Positions 27,217 to 35,447 of a stretch of 64,000 nucleotides of DNA are shown one piece after another (position 1 is the first letter of the stretch; each line of letters begins with the position of its first letter). The notes beneath the pieces were generated by a model. It saw only the letters and a list, made by a program, of their open reading frames with translations, was not told where the DNA came from and did no database searches. The position numbers and the translations under genes are program-made. Source of the DNA: Pseudomonas sp. DY-1 (GTDB lineage Bacteria > Pseudomonadota > Gammaproteobacteria > Pseudomonadales > Pseudomonadaceae); the NCBI RefSeq assembly GCF_003626975.1, contig NZ_CP032616.1:1984001-2048000 (forward strand), read 5' to 3'.

Positions 27217-28103
27217 CAGTCGCCTCCACCTAGTCGGCTGCCCCAGCCCAGCTTGGTCCGGCAGACCTCGTAGTAGTTGTGGTCCAGCGGGTGGATCAGG
27301 CGCAGTTTCTGCGGCTTCTTGGCGACGGTAATGGTGTCGCCGGGCGCGCAGGTGAAGTGGTTCTGGCCGTCGCAGGACACCAGCGGGTAGATCTGCAGGT
27401 TGGGCGAGACCACGATTTTAAGCTCGCTGGTGCTGTCCACCACGATGGGCCGGCTGGACAGGGTGTGCGGGTACATGGGCACCACGACTATGGCATCGAG
27501 TTTGGGATGCATGATCGGGCCGCCCGCGGATAGCGCATAGGCGGTGGAGCCGGTGGGCGTGGCGATGATCAGGCCGTCGGCCTTCTGGCTGCAGACGAAC
27601 TGGCCGTCGATGTGAAGTTCGAACTCGATCATCCGCGTCGACTTGCCGGGGTGCAGCACGACATCGTTCAGCGCGTCGCCCTGGCCAATGGCCTCGCCGT
27701 GGCGGCGTACCTCGGCCTCAAGCAGGAAGCGCGTCTCGACGCTGTAGCGGCCGTCCAGCACCTCGGCCACCTTCACCTCGAGCTCGTCAGGGCGTATGTC
27801 GGTCAGGAAGCCCAGGCTGCCACGGTTGATCCCCAGTACCGGCACGTTGTGGCGCGCGAGGGCCCGTGCGGCGCCGAGCATGCTGCCGTCTCCGCCGACG
27901 ACGATCACCAGGTCGCAGACCTCACCAAGGATTTTTCGTGAAGACGTCTGCAGGCCGTGGCCCGGCAGCACTTCGGCGATGGTGTCTTCGAGGATGACGT
28001 GGAGATGGCGGTCCAGCAGGAATTTTTTCAGCCGGCGAATGGTGTCGAGCACATGGGAACTGCCCAGGCGACCGATGATGCCGATATTGCGGAATTGCTC
28101 CAT
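27216..28103 (-). CDS. nadK: NAD kinase
   Basis: This 295-residue enzyme phosphorylates NAD to NADP in the cytoplasm. The family motif GGDGS is at residues 70-74. The second motif (LNDVVLHPGK) is near 146, and ATPTGSTAYALSAGGPI forms the core near 190. The start at 28103 with GGAG upstream gives the normal length, although the frame is open for over 1 kb more on this strand. The downstream phosphoesterase gene is co-transcribed. The DUF1853 gene is divergent. Confidence 0.95.
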   Translation of the reverse strand: MEQFRNIGIIGRLGSSHVLDTIRRLKKFLLDRHLHVILEDTIAEVLPGHGLQTSSRKILGEVCDLVIVVGGDGSMLGAARALARHNVPVLGINRGSLGFLTDIRPDELEVKVAEVLDGRYSVETRFLLEAEVRRHGEAIGQGDALNDVVLHPGKSTRMIEFELHIDGQFVCSQKADGLIIATPTGSTAYALSAGGPIMHPKLDAIVVVPMYPHTLSSRPIVVDSTSELKIVVSPNLQIYPLVSCDGQNHFTCAPGDTITVAKKPQKLRLIHPLDHNYYEVCRTKLGWGSRLGGGD

Positions 28104-28196
28104 GGGGCTCCAGGGCGGCATTGGCGGGTGAGGAATGGCGAAATTATGGGGGATAGCAGCGGACAGCGGCAAACCGCCTTCGGCTATGCTCGCAGC

Positions 28197-29138
28197 ATGC
28201 ACGCCTTCGAATCGCTGACCGACCTGCCCCGTCAACTGCGCCACGCCGGTGTACGCGACCTGGCGTGGGTTCTGGTTTCCCCGCCGCTGCTGGCGCAAAC
28301 GCCCTGGCGCCAGCGCCATCCCCTCAGCGCGAGCGGCTGGGCCAGTCGTCCTGAATGCCTCGCTGACTGGCTCCGTGCACTGGACCGCCAGCCCGAGTCT
28401 CTCGACCAATGGCTGGCACATGCCGCCAGCCGGCGCCTCGGCCTCTACTACGAACGCCTGTGGCAATTCGCCCTGACCCAGGCGCCGGATGTGGAGCTGC
28501 TGGCCGCCAACCTGCCAATCCGCATCGCTGGCCAGACCCTGGGCGAGCTCGACCTGCTGCTGCGGGACGACGAAGGCGTGCATCACCTCGAGCTGGCGAT
28601 CAAGCTCTACCTTGGGCCGCGCCACGGCGATGGCGGCAAGCCATCCGAATGGCTGGGGCCAGGCAGCCACGACCGTCTCGACCTCAAACTGGAACACCTC
28701 AGCCAGCACCAGCTGCCCCTGTCGTCGAGCCCCGAAAGCCGCCAGGTTCTCGATCAGTTGAACGCGCAGCCGGCCAGCGCTGAGCTCTGGCTGGGTGGTT
28801 ATTTCTTCTACCCCTGGCCGGGCAACTGCACCGCACCGCAAGGCGCCAATCCGGGCCATTTGCGCGGGCACTGGCTGCGCCACAGCGACCTCGAGGACTT
28901 TCTCGGACAGGCCGAGGGACCCTGGCAGCCCCTGCCTCGGCAATCCTGGCTGTCCCCGGCGATCAGCGAAGCCGACGAATGCTGGACGACGGAACGCTTC
29001 GGACAGTGGCGCGAAGAGCTCCAGTCGGATAGCCCGGCTCGCCTGCTGGTACGCCTGGCTGCGGATGGCGACGGTCGCTGGAAAGAAGCCGATCGCGCCT
29101 TCCTGGTCAGTGATCGCTGGCCGCTCGAACCGCTGTAA
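28197..29138 (+). CDS. DUF1853 protein
   Basis: This 313-residue soluble protein is of the DUF1853 family, which includes a PD-(D/E)XK nuclease-like core visible as LGELDLLLRD followed by HLELAIKLYL (about residues 118-142). Asp, Glu and Lys are spaced as in that fold. No biological role is known. Start ATG 28197 (MHAFESLTDLPRQL) matches the family N-terminus. An ATG at 28146 would add 17 residues. It is transcribed divergently from nadK. Confidence 0.85.
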   Translation: MHAFESLTDLPRQLRHAGVRDLAWVLVSPPLLAQTPWRQRHPLSASGWASRPECLADWLRALDRQPESLDQWLAHAASRRLGLYYERLWQFALTQAPDVELLAANLPIRIAGQTLGELDLLLRDDEGVHHLELAIKLYLGPRHGDGGKPSEWLGPGSHDRLDLKLEHLSQHQLPLSSSPESRQVLDQLNAQPASAELWLGGYFFYPWPGNCTAPQGANPGHLRGHWLRHSDLEDFLGQAEGPWQPLPRQSWLSPAISEADECWTTERFGQWREELQSDSPARLLVRLAADGDGRWKEADRAFLVSDRWPLEPL

Positions 29139-29184
29139 TCCGGCAAGGCGCAACCTGTCCTGCAAGAACGCCAGCAAAGCACAA

Positions 29185-29212
29185 CGCCCGCAGACCTGAT
29201 GGCCTGCGGGCG
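29185..29212. terminator. Hairpin between convergent genes
   Basis: A perfect 9-bp stem, CGCCCGCAG / CTGCGGGCG, with a 10-base loop lies between the ends of the DUF1853 gene and the exported Ig-like gene. It lacks a good T-run on either strand, so termination is likely but not certain. Confidence 0.5.
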
Positions 29213-29227
29213 CTTGCCAGCTCCTGG

Positions 29228-31498
29228 TTACTGCACGACCACCGGGCTGGTCCGCACGGTGCCCAAGGCCGATCGCGCAGTGGCGCTGGGGCTGTTGCCA
29301 GGGGCGATGCTGGAATTGCTCACCGTCACCCGCCAGGTGCTGTTGGCCGCCGGTACCGCGGTGCCCAGCAAGGTCACGCCGCCGCTGCTGGTCACTTCTA
29401 CCCGGATGCTGTTGCCAGCAGGGCGGGAGGTGGTGCCACTGATATCCCAGTCATAGCGCCGTACCGACGGTACCAGGATGCCTAGGACTCCCGAGACCAG
29501 ACCGCCCAGTCCTCCGGTGGCGCGCACCGTGGCCGAGGTTATGCCCAGGGTTTCCGCTGGCACCTGTACCGGTGCGACCAACACACTGACGGTCGCGACC
29601 CCAGAGAGGTTGCCCAGGCTGTCCCGTGCGCGATAGGTGAAGCTGGTGCTGAGCGGATTCGCCAGGGCCGACGGCGGCGTGTAGGTGACGCTGGTGCCAT
29701 TGCTGGTGACGCTGCCCTGCCCGGACGGCGGCTGAGTCAGGTTGGCAATGGCCAGAGGCACATTGCCCTCCGGGTCACTATCGTTGGCCAGCACGTTGAT
29801 GGTCACCGGGTTCGGCGCCGTTGTGCTCGCCGAGTCATTGCCCGCCACCGGCGGTTGGTTGCCGGCCACGTTCACGGTCACGGTCGTCGGGGCGGAAAGC
29901 GCGCCCAGGCTGTCCCGAGCCTGATAACTGAAGGTGGTGGTCAGCGGGCCGGCAAGGCCAGCCGGCGGCGTATAGGTCACCACGGCTCCGTTGGCGGTCA
30001 CGCTACCTGTGCCGGATGCCGGCTGGGTCAGGTTGGCAATGGCCAGCGGCACGTTGCCCTCCGGATCGCTGTCATTGGCCAGAACGTTGATACTGACCGG
30101 CGTACCCAGCGCGGTGCCCGCGGAATCGGCAACCGCTACCGGCGGCTGGTTGGCCGGACCGCCCTGAGCACCGACCACAAGGACCGGTTCGGTATCGGCA
30201 CCACCGGCGGCAGACTTCACCGTCACATAGGCTGGCGGTTGCGCTACCTCTCCAGCGATCAGGCGCTGCTGGCTGCCGGCAATCCGGGTCAGGGCACCGA
30301 AACCCTCCGCGGCCAGCACCGGCACCTGCACTTCGTCGCTGGATCGCGCTTCGATGGTCAGCGTGCGATCGACCGCCGAGTAACGCGCATTGCTGATTTC
30401 CACCTGGTCCGTCAGCGGCTGGCTCAGGGTAGTCGGTGCCGTGATGCCACTGCTGTCGGTTGCCGTCACCACCACCTGCGGAGGCAGGCTCGCAGGACTG
30501 GTGTCCTGGCCGAAGAACGTACCGCTGCCACTGCCGGTCATCTGGAACTGGCAAGGTGACGGCGGATCGCCAACCAGGTCGATGGATTCACGGAAGCAAA
30601 GGCTGGCGCCCGCGGTGGAATTGCCGAACACCGAAATCCAGGTGCGACCGGCACTGCGGGTGTAGCTGGCACGGGAAACCTCCAGCGACGTGCCTGCACG
30701 GCTGCTCAGGACCTTGCCCGACAAACTGAACAGGTTGGTCTGCGCCACCCGCCCACCGGGCCCTTCGATGCGCACGAAGTTGGTGCCGAAGGGACTGCCG
30801 GTAACCTGCTCGGCGAGGTTGGGGTCGCCAATGAAGGTCTCCACCAGCCCGGTCTGAGGGTCGGTTTCCCGGTACGGACCATTACGGCTGACCAGATAGG
30901 GACCGACATTGCCAGCCAGGGCACCGCGGAAATCGCCCGGAGCGCCGATGCCGATATCGCGGGTCAGGTTGATGGCCCGGCGGCCGGGTGCAGTGACATT
31001 GAAGGTATCCACGCCATAAGGGTGGATGACCCGGTAGGTGCCGGCCACCGGCACGTTCACCCGGATGCGGATACGCGCGAAGCTCTGCTGGTCGCCCTGG
31101 CGTGGCACCTCGCTGGCAAAGGCTGCCTCGATGCCGGCAACGTAGGCCTCCATCTCGATGCCATTGCCTGGATCTTCGATTTCGGCTTCCGCGAGCATCC
31201 AGAAGCTTTCATCCGGGAAGTTGCCAGGGAAAGCGATCGGTTTGGTTTCGTCGAAGATGCCGGGATTGGGCAGCAGGGTACACATGAAATTGCCCGGCGC
31301 ACGCGAACTTTGAACCTTGGACAGGCACAGCTCGAGCTTCAGTTTCGCCGCGTCCGAATCCGTGCGGTCCTGGTACCAGAGGGGAAAGCCGCCGGTCGCC
31401 GCGGTATAGGGACCGGGGTCGACAGCCGCGAGCTGGGCCTGGGCGCCAGCGGCGCCAACCCCCACAACCATCGCAAGAACTACTGGCCACTTATGCAT
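29228..31498 (-). CDS. Large exported protein with two Ig-like repeats
   Basis: This 756-residue protein has a signal peptide (about residues 1-21, ending AGAQAQ). Residues about 22-445 match the whole of the neighbouring 432-residue protein, with shared blocks such as FIGDPNL, TGSPFGTNFVRIEGP and TRDIGIGAPGDF. Then follow two tandem Ig/cadherin-like repeats (about 450-640), each starting NQPPVA and containing NVLANDSDPEGNVPLAIANL, and a final beta-rich domain of about 110 residues. Paired cysteines suggest an extracytoplasmic protein. The start at 31498 (MHKWPV) is preferred over 31510 because GGAG lies 8 nt upstream. The function is unknown. Adhesion or matrix binding is a guess from the repeats. 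Confidence 0.82.
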   Translation of the reverse strand: MHKWPVVLAMVVGVGAAGAQAQLAAVDPGPYTAATGGFPLWYQDRTDSDAAKLKLELCLSKVQSSRAPGNFMCTLLPNPGIFDETKPIAFPGNFPDESFWMLAEAEIEDPGNGIEMEAYVAGIEAAFASEVPRQGDQQSFARIRIRVNVPVAGTYRVIHPYGVDTFNVTAPGRRAINLTRDIGIGAPGDFRGALAGNVGPYLVSRNGPYRETDPQTGLVETFIGDPNLAEQVTGSPFGTNFVRIEGPGGRVAQTNLFSLSGKVLSSRAGTSLEVSRASYTRSAGRTWISVFGNSTAGASLCFRESIDLVGDPPSPCQFQMTGSGSGTFFGQDTSPASLPPQVVVTATDSSGITAPTTLSQPLTDQVEISNARYSAVDRTLTIEARSSDEVQVPVLAAEGFGALTRIAGSQQRLIAGEVAQPPAYVTVKSAAGGADTEPVLVVGAQGGPANQPPVAVADSAGTALGTPVSINVLANDSDPEGNVPLAIANLTQPASGTGSVTANGAVVTYTPPAGLAGPLTTTFSYQARDSLGALSAPTTVTVNVAGNQPPVAGNDSASTTAPNPVTINVLANDSDPEGNVPLAIANLTQPPSGQGSVTSNGTSVTYTPPSALANPLSTSFTYRARDSLGNLSGVATVSVLVAPVQVPAETLGITSATVRATGGLGGLVSGVLGILVPSVRRYDWDISGTTSRPAGNSIRVEVTSSGGVTLLGTAVPAANSTWRVTVSNSSIAPGNSPSATARSALGTVRTSPVVVQ

Positions 31499-31529
31499 GA
31501 CAGTCTCCATAGCAATCTGGGATTGGCGC

Positions 31530-32828
31530 TCAGGGAAGGATTCGCACGTCTTCGGTGTCGCGGCCGCCGTTGGCGGACACCACCGTGACCCGCGCGGGGG
31601 GAATGGGCGTGACGACCTGCTGCAGACGCCCGCCCACCAGCCCGCCGACGCCCTCGACCGTCAGGCCCGGCTGGCCGGTGCGATCGCTGGAAACGGCTTC
31701 AACCGTCAGGGTGTTGTTGCCCAGGCTGTACTCGGCGCGGCTGATGCTCACCACATCAACCAGTGCACTGTTCTTGCTGGTAGGCAGACTGCCCGGCACC
31801 ACGGCCGAGTTGTCGGCAGTGATGCTCACGCTGCTTGCGCCCCCCGGATCACGCGGCGACTGGCCATACCAGGCGCCCAGGGCGGTGCCCTGCATGGCCG
31901 CGGCAGTGCCGCCGGCGTCGGTGAAACTGGCACTGGCGCCGGGTGGCGGTGCCTGGACGAAGACGTCCTGCTGTGCCTGCCCCGCCCCGTTCTCACCGCG
32001 CGAATAGGTGCTGCGGGAAACCTGCAGGGGCGTCGGCAGCTGGACGCTGGAGAGCTTGCCGGAAACCGAGAACAGTCGTGATTCGAGCCTCAGGCCGTTT
32101 GGCCCTTCGATGCGTACGAAGTTGGTGCCGAAGGGGCTGCCTGTAACCGCCTCGGTCAGGTTGGGATCACCGATGAAGGTTTCCAGCAGGCCGGTATCCG
32201 GATTGGCCTCCTGATAGGGTCCATTGACGCTGCGCAGGAATGGGCCGACATCGCCCTTGAGCGCCCCCTTGAAATCGCCCGGAGCGCCGATGCCGATATC
32301 ACGAGTCATGTTGATGGCGCGGGTGCCGGGCGCATCCACCTGGAATACCTCAACCCCGTAAGGGTGAGTCACGGTATAAGTGCCGGCGGTGGGTACCGTC
32401 ACACGGATGCGGATACGGGCGAAACTGACCTGGTCGTCGTTCGCCGGCACTTCGCCGTTGAAGGCTGCCTCGACCGCTGAGACGTACAGCAGGTCAACCC
32501 CGCTGGCGGCGTCAGCAACACTGGTCTCCCCTGTGAACCAGAAGGCTTCATCGGGGAAGTTACTCGGAAAGTTGATCGGCCGGGTGTCATCGAACACTCC
32601 GGGGCTGGGCAGCAGCGTACACATGTAGTTGCCCGGCACCCTGGAGCTTTGCGCCCTGGACAGGCAGAGGTCCAGGGCGCGTCCGTGGGTGTCCTGGTAC
32701 CACGCGGCGAAGAAGCCGTTGGCGTGGATGGGAGCGTTCTGATCGACCGCGTAAAGCGCTGCCCGGGCCGGCTGCAGGCCAGCGCCCAGGATCAGCGAAA
32801 CTGCGACTGTTGTGGCTGTTTTGCGCAT
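31530..32828 (-). CDS. Exported protein, paralogue of the downstream Ig-like protein
   Basis: This 432-residue protein has a signal peptide (MRKTATTVAVSLILGAGLQP, cleaved near ARA-AL). It shares a conserved core with the next gene: LCLS, QSSR, MCTLLP, NFPDE, SFARIRIRV and GTNFVRIEGP. It also shares the end motif GGxDTE, but it stops where the paralogue continues into Ig-like repeats. The two genes are 31 bp apart and surely co-transcribed. The family is not one I can name. Secretion by the nearby type II system is possible but not shown. Start ATG 32828 follows GAAGGG. Confidence 0.8.
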   Translation of the reverse strand: MRKTATTVAVSLILGAGLQPARAALYAVDQNAPIHANGFFAAWYQDTHGRALDLCLSRAQSSRVPGNYMCTLLPSPGVFDDTRPINFPSNFPDEAFWFTGETSVADAASGVDLLYVSAVEAAFNGEVPANDDQVSFARIRIRVTVPTAGTYTVTHPYGVEVFQVDAPGTRAINMTRDIGIGAPGDFKGALKGDVGPFLRSVNGPYQEANPDTGLLETFIGDPNLTEAVTGSPFGTNFVRIEGPNGLRLESRLFSVSGKLSSVQLPTPLQVSRSTYSRGENGAGQAQQDVFVQAPPPGASASFTDAGGTAAAMQGTALGAWYGQSPRDPGGASSVSITADNSAVVPGSLPTSKNSALVDVVSISRAEYSLGNNTLTVEAVSSDRTGQPGLTVEGVGGLVGGRLQQVVTPIPPARVTVVSANGGRDTEDVRILP

Positions 32829-33301
32829 GACATTGCCCTTCTATGCTGGTGAAGTTTCAGCCGTAGAAATGCCTGGGAGCTGGTCACGAGGAGGCACCCT
32901 CGGGAAGTTGCCCAAGTGCAAACGAGTAATGGGAAAGCGGCGGCAACAGTTCGGATTGCAGTGCCCGAACCGTGTCCGAAAAACCCCCGGATGATTCAGG
33001 CGATGGCGCCGCACCTGCGGAAGCGGCTCGCTCCAGGGGAACGGGGCATCCGCGACCTCAGCGTTGTTGAGGGGGCGGGGCGGCGCAACAGTATCAAGTC
33101 GATAGTCGGAAAGTTAAACCGAGTGTGGTGACCCGAAAGTGGGTGGGAAACTGATACCTCCAATTTCCGCCAGAGTTTCGAAGTTATGCGATAGGGCAAG
33201 GCCGGCGACAACTTTCTCGAACTACAAAGTTACTCGTCGCAACTTTTCCAGCGAAGTTTGAAGACCCAGTTTTGGGGTTGGAAACTTGTGTGCGCGACCG
33301 A
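32829..33301 (-). promoter_or_regulatory. Promoter region of the exported pair, with nine AAGTT/AACTT words
   Basis: No gene is seen. AAGTT or AACTT occurs at 32852, 32905, 33111, 33181, 33210, 33227, 33241, 33254 and 33283. Seven of these fall within 177 bp, where fewer than one is expected by chance. Two form inverted pairs: AACTTT-10 bp-AAAGTT (33210-33231) and AACTT-8 bp-AAGTT (33241-33258). This looks like a multi-site operator for an unknown regulator. Confidence 0.5.
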
Positions 33302-34408
33302 TCAACGGCTGCGTTCGACCCGCCCTCCCGAGCGCGCCAGGTAGCCTGCCCCGGTCTCGCTGATCAGCGCATCGCGCTGCAATGCCGGCAAGGCATCCAG
33401 GCCATCGCGCAGGGCATAGGCGCGAATACCCAGCTGGGAAAGCGTGAACACTGCACTGGCGCTGCGTTTGCCGCTGTCGCAATAGCAGAGGTAAGTGCCA
33501 CCGCCATCCAGCAACCGCGCCTTCAGGCGCAACAGGTGCAGTGGCATGTTCAGCGCCTTGGGCGCATGGGCGCGCTCGTACTCTTCCTGCAGACGCACAT
33601 CCAGCCATTGGCCGCCGCCGCCCAGCAGGCGGACCGCTTCGCCCAGGCTGACCTCATCCACCACCGGCGCCTTCAGGAGTTCGAGGAAGTCGGCCTGGTC
33701 CAGCCGCTGCAGGATGCTGTCTTCCAGCAGCGTGACACTGGCGTTGCGCGGGCAATCCCCCAGCAGGGCTTCCTCGCCGAAGCACGCTCCCACGTCCAGT
33801 TCAGCCAACAGTTGCCGGTCGCCGCCCTCTCCACGGATGACCTCCGCCCGGCCGGACTGCAGGAAGTAGCAACAGTCGCCCTCCTCCCCCTCACTCATCA
33901 CACGGCTTCCCGCCGGCAGCTCCACTCGCCGCAGACGCTCCAGCATGCTGCGCACGTTGGCCGGTGGAACCTTGGCCAGCAACGGGCTTGCGAGCAAGGT
34001 TTCGAGCCACTCGCCTTCGCCTTCCGGACTGAGGTCCAGCAGCAGATCCAGGTGGGTCGAGCTCCAGGTCAACTGGCGCGCCAGGGTGGCGCTGTCGATG
34101 CCCAGCAGCGAGCAGTCTCGCGAGGCGAGCGCTTCGTGCAGGCGTGGCAAGGTGGGGGAAATGGGATGGCAGCTGGCTTCGCTGCCCGCCTCCAGACGCG
34201 TCTCTGCACCTTCGGCATCTCGCAGGAGCAGCTCGCCGGACAACAGGTACCAGGTCAGGCGGGCCTGGTCGCCCCGTCGGAACAGCAACTGTCCCGCGAG
34301 CAGGGGTTGGGGTACCAGTTGCGGACGCAGCTCACGCCACTGCTGGTCACTCAGTGCATTGAGCGGGACCAGGCTGCGCAGCTGTTGGGGATTCAGGGGT
34401 TCGCTCAT
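33302..34408 (-). CDS. Cyclic-nucleotide-binding / rhodanese fusion protein
   Basis: This 368-residue cytoplasmic protein has three parts. A degenerate cyclic-nucleotide-like domain (about residues 10-130) is followed by a well-kept one (about 145-255). In the second, the phosphate-binding cassette reads FGEEALLGDCPRNAS, with the binding Glu and Arg (about 209-222). A C-terminal rhodanese domain (about 260-350) follows, with the active loop CDSGKR (Cys near 309). It may sense cAMP or a similar ligand and act in sulfur transfer, but no partner is known. The start at 34408 with AAGGAT upstream was chosen over a longer open frame. It lies 4 bp after a PLP enzyme that also handles sulfur, so a shared role in cysteine sulfur metabolism is a reasonable inference. 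Confidence 0.85.
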   Translation of the reverse strand: MSEPLNPQQLRSLVPLNALSDQQWRELRPQLVPQPLLAGQLLFRRGDQARLTWYLLSGELLLRDAEGAETRLEAGSEASCHPISPTLPRLHEALASRDCSLLGIDSATLARQLTWSSTHLDLLLDLSPEGEGEWLETLLASPLLAKVPPANVRSMLERLRRVELPAGSRVMSEGEEGDCCYFLQSGRAEVIRGEGGDRQLLAELDVGACFGEEALLGDCPRNASVTLLEDSILQRLDQADFLELLKAPVVDEVSLGEAVRLLGGGGQWLDVRLQEEYERAHAPKALNMPLHLLRLKARLLDGGGTYLCYCDSGKRSASAVFTLSQLGIRAYALRDGLDALPALQRDALISETGAGYLARSGGRVERSR

Positions 34409-34412
34409 GGAG

Positions 34413-35384
34413 TCATCCTTGTGCTTCCACTGCCAGATCAGTGTAGCCGGCCAGTCGCAACAAATCGGAATGCAGGGCGCGGCGGCCCTGCAGACCACCA
34501 GTGTGGAGCAGCACCAGGCGGCTGCCGCGAGGAATCCGGCCAGCCTGTGCTTCATCGTGGATTGCCAGCAGAGCCTTGGCGGTATAGAGGGGCTCAAGTT
34601 CCAGGCCGCCATCCCTTTCGCTGTCCAGCAGGAAGCGGGCGAGCACCGCATCCAGCCGCGCAAATCCCCCCTGGCTGGCATCGATCAGGCGGTAGCCCCC
34701 GTCGGCGCACCCGGCCTCGGTAAGGATGGCGCTCACTTGCTCTGCCACGCCGTGGTCGGACGGTACCGCGAGGGCACCGATTACCGGGTGCTCGCCTGCC
34801 TCGCCCAGCACCAGCCCGGCGAGAGTCGTGCCGGTGCCTGCGGCCGTCCAGAGGCTGTGGTAGTCGCTCCATCCCAGGTCGGCCAGTTGCTGGCGAATCA
34901 TCCCCACCAGCCCCAAGCATCCTTGGGCCCCCATCAGCCCTCCACCGCCCTCGGGCACCGGTTGGTAGCGCGGATAACGCCCCAGCCACGGGTCCCAGAA
35001 TCCTGGCCGGTGGCGCGCCCGGTAGCCGCCATACCCCAGCCAGTGCAGCTGCATTCCGAATTGCTGAAGGTCGCGCACGGTTGGCGTGTCCTGGGGTTCG
35101 CCACGAAGCAGACCGACCGAGGGAAACCCGAACCGGGCACCGGCCGCCGCCAGGGCATGGAGGTGGTTGGAGTGCGCGCCCCCCAGACTGATCACACCTT
35201 CAGCACCCTCGCGCCCGGCCTTGGCCAGGTAGGGCGCCAGCTTGAACCACTTGTTGCCAGACACCAGTGGGTCTACTGCATCCAGGCGTAGCACGGCCAG
35301 TTGCAACTCGGCTGCGGTCAACCAAGGCAGGCACAGAGGCTCAAGAGTGGCGCGGGGATTCCAGTCAGGCAGGGTCAGGGGCAA
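34413..35384 (-). CDS. D-cysteine desulfhydrase / ACC deaminase-like PLP enzyme
   Basis: This 323-residue fold-type II pyridoxal-phosphate enzyme has the cofactor lysine in SGNKWFKL (about residue 45), the asparagine loop SLGGAHSNHLHA (about 67-78) and the phosphate-binding glycine loop near TAAGTGTTLAG. Such enzymes break D-cysteine to pyruvate, H2S and ammonia, or deaminate aminocyclopropane carboxylate. The sequence does not separate these, but D-cysteine activity is more usual in this genus. No ATG is available. The frame begins with TTG at 35384 and no good ribosome-binding site is visible. It is followed directly by the rhodanese fusion gene. Confidence 0.85.
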   Translation of the reverse strand: MPLTLPDWNPRATLEPLCLPWLTAAELQLAVLRLDAVDPLVSGNKWFKLAPYLAKAGREGAEGVISLGGAHSNHLHALAAAGARFGFPSVGLLRGEPQDTPTVRDLQQFGMQLHWLGYGGYRARHRPGFWDPWLGRYPRYQPVPEGGGGLMGAQGCLGLVGMIRQQLADLGWSDYHSLWTAAGTGTTLAGLVLGEAGEHPVIGALAVPSDHGVAEQVSAILTEAGCADGGYRLIDASQGGFARLDAVLARFLLDSERDGGLELEPLYTAKALLAIHDEAQAGRIPRGSRLVLLHTGGLQGRRALHSDLLRLAGYTDLAVEAQG

Positions 35385-35447
35385 GGTCGGGTCCGTCGGC
35401 GGCCATTCGGGGGCGCTAGGGTAAAGCAGGCTCGCGTACGGTTTCGC

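Noticed and set aside
28104..29177. Upstream extension of the nadK frame by about 350 codons
   Set aside because: NAD kinase normally has about 295 residues. The extension lies antisense to the DUF1853 gene, and the ATG at 28103 has a good ribosome-binding site.
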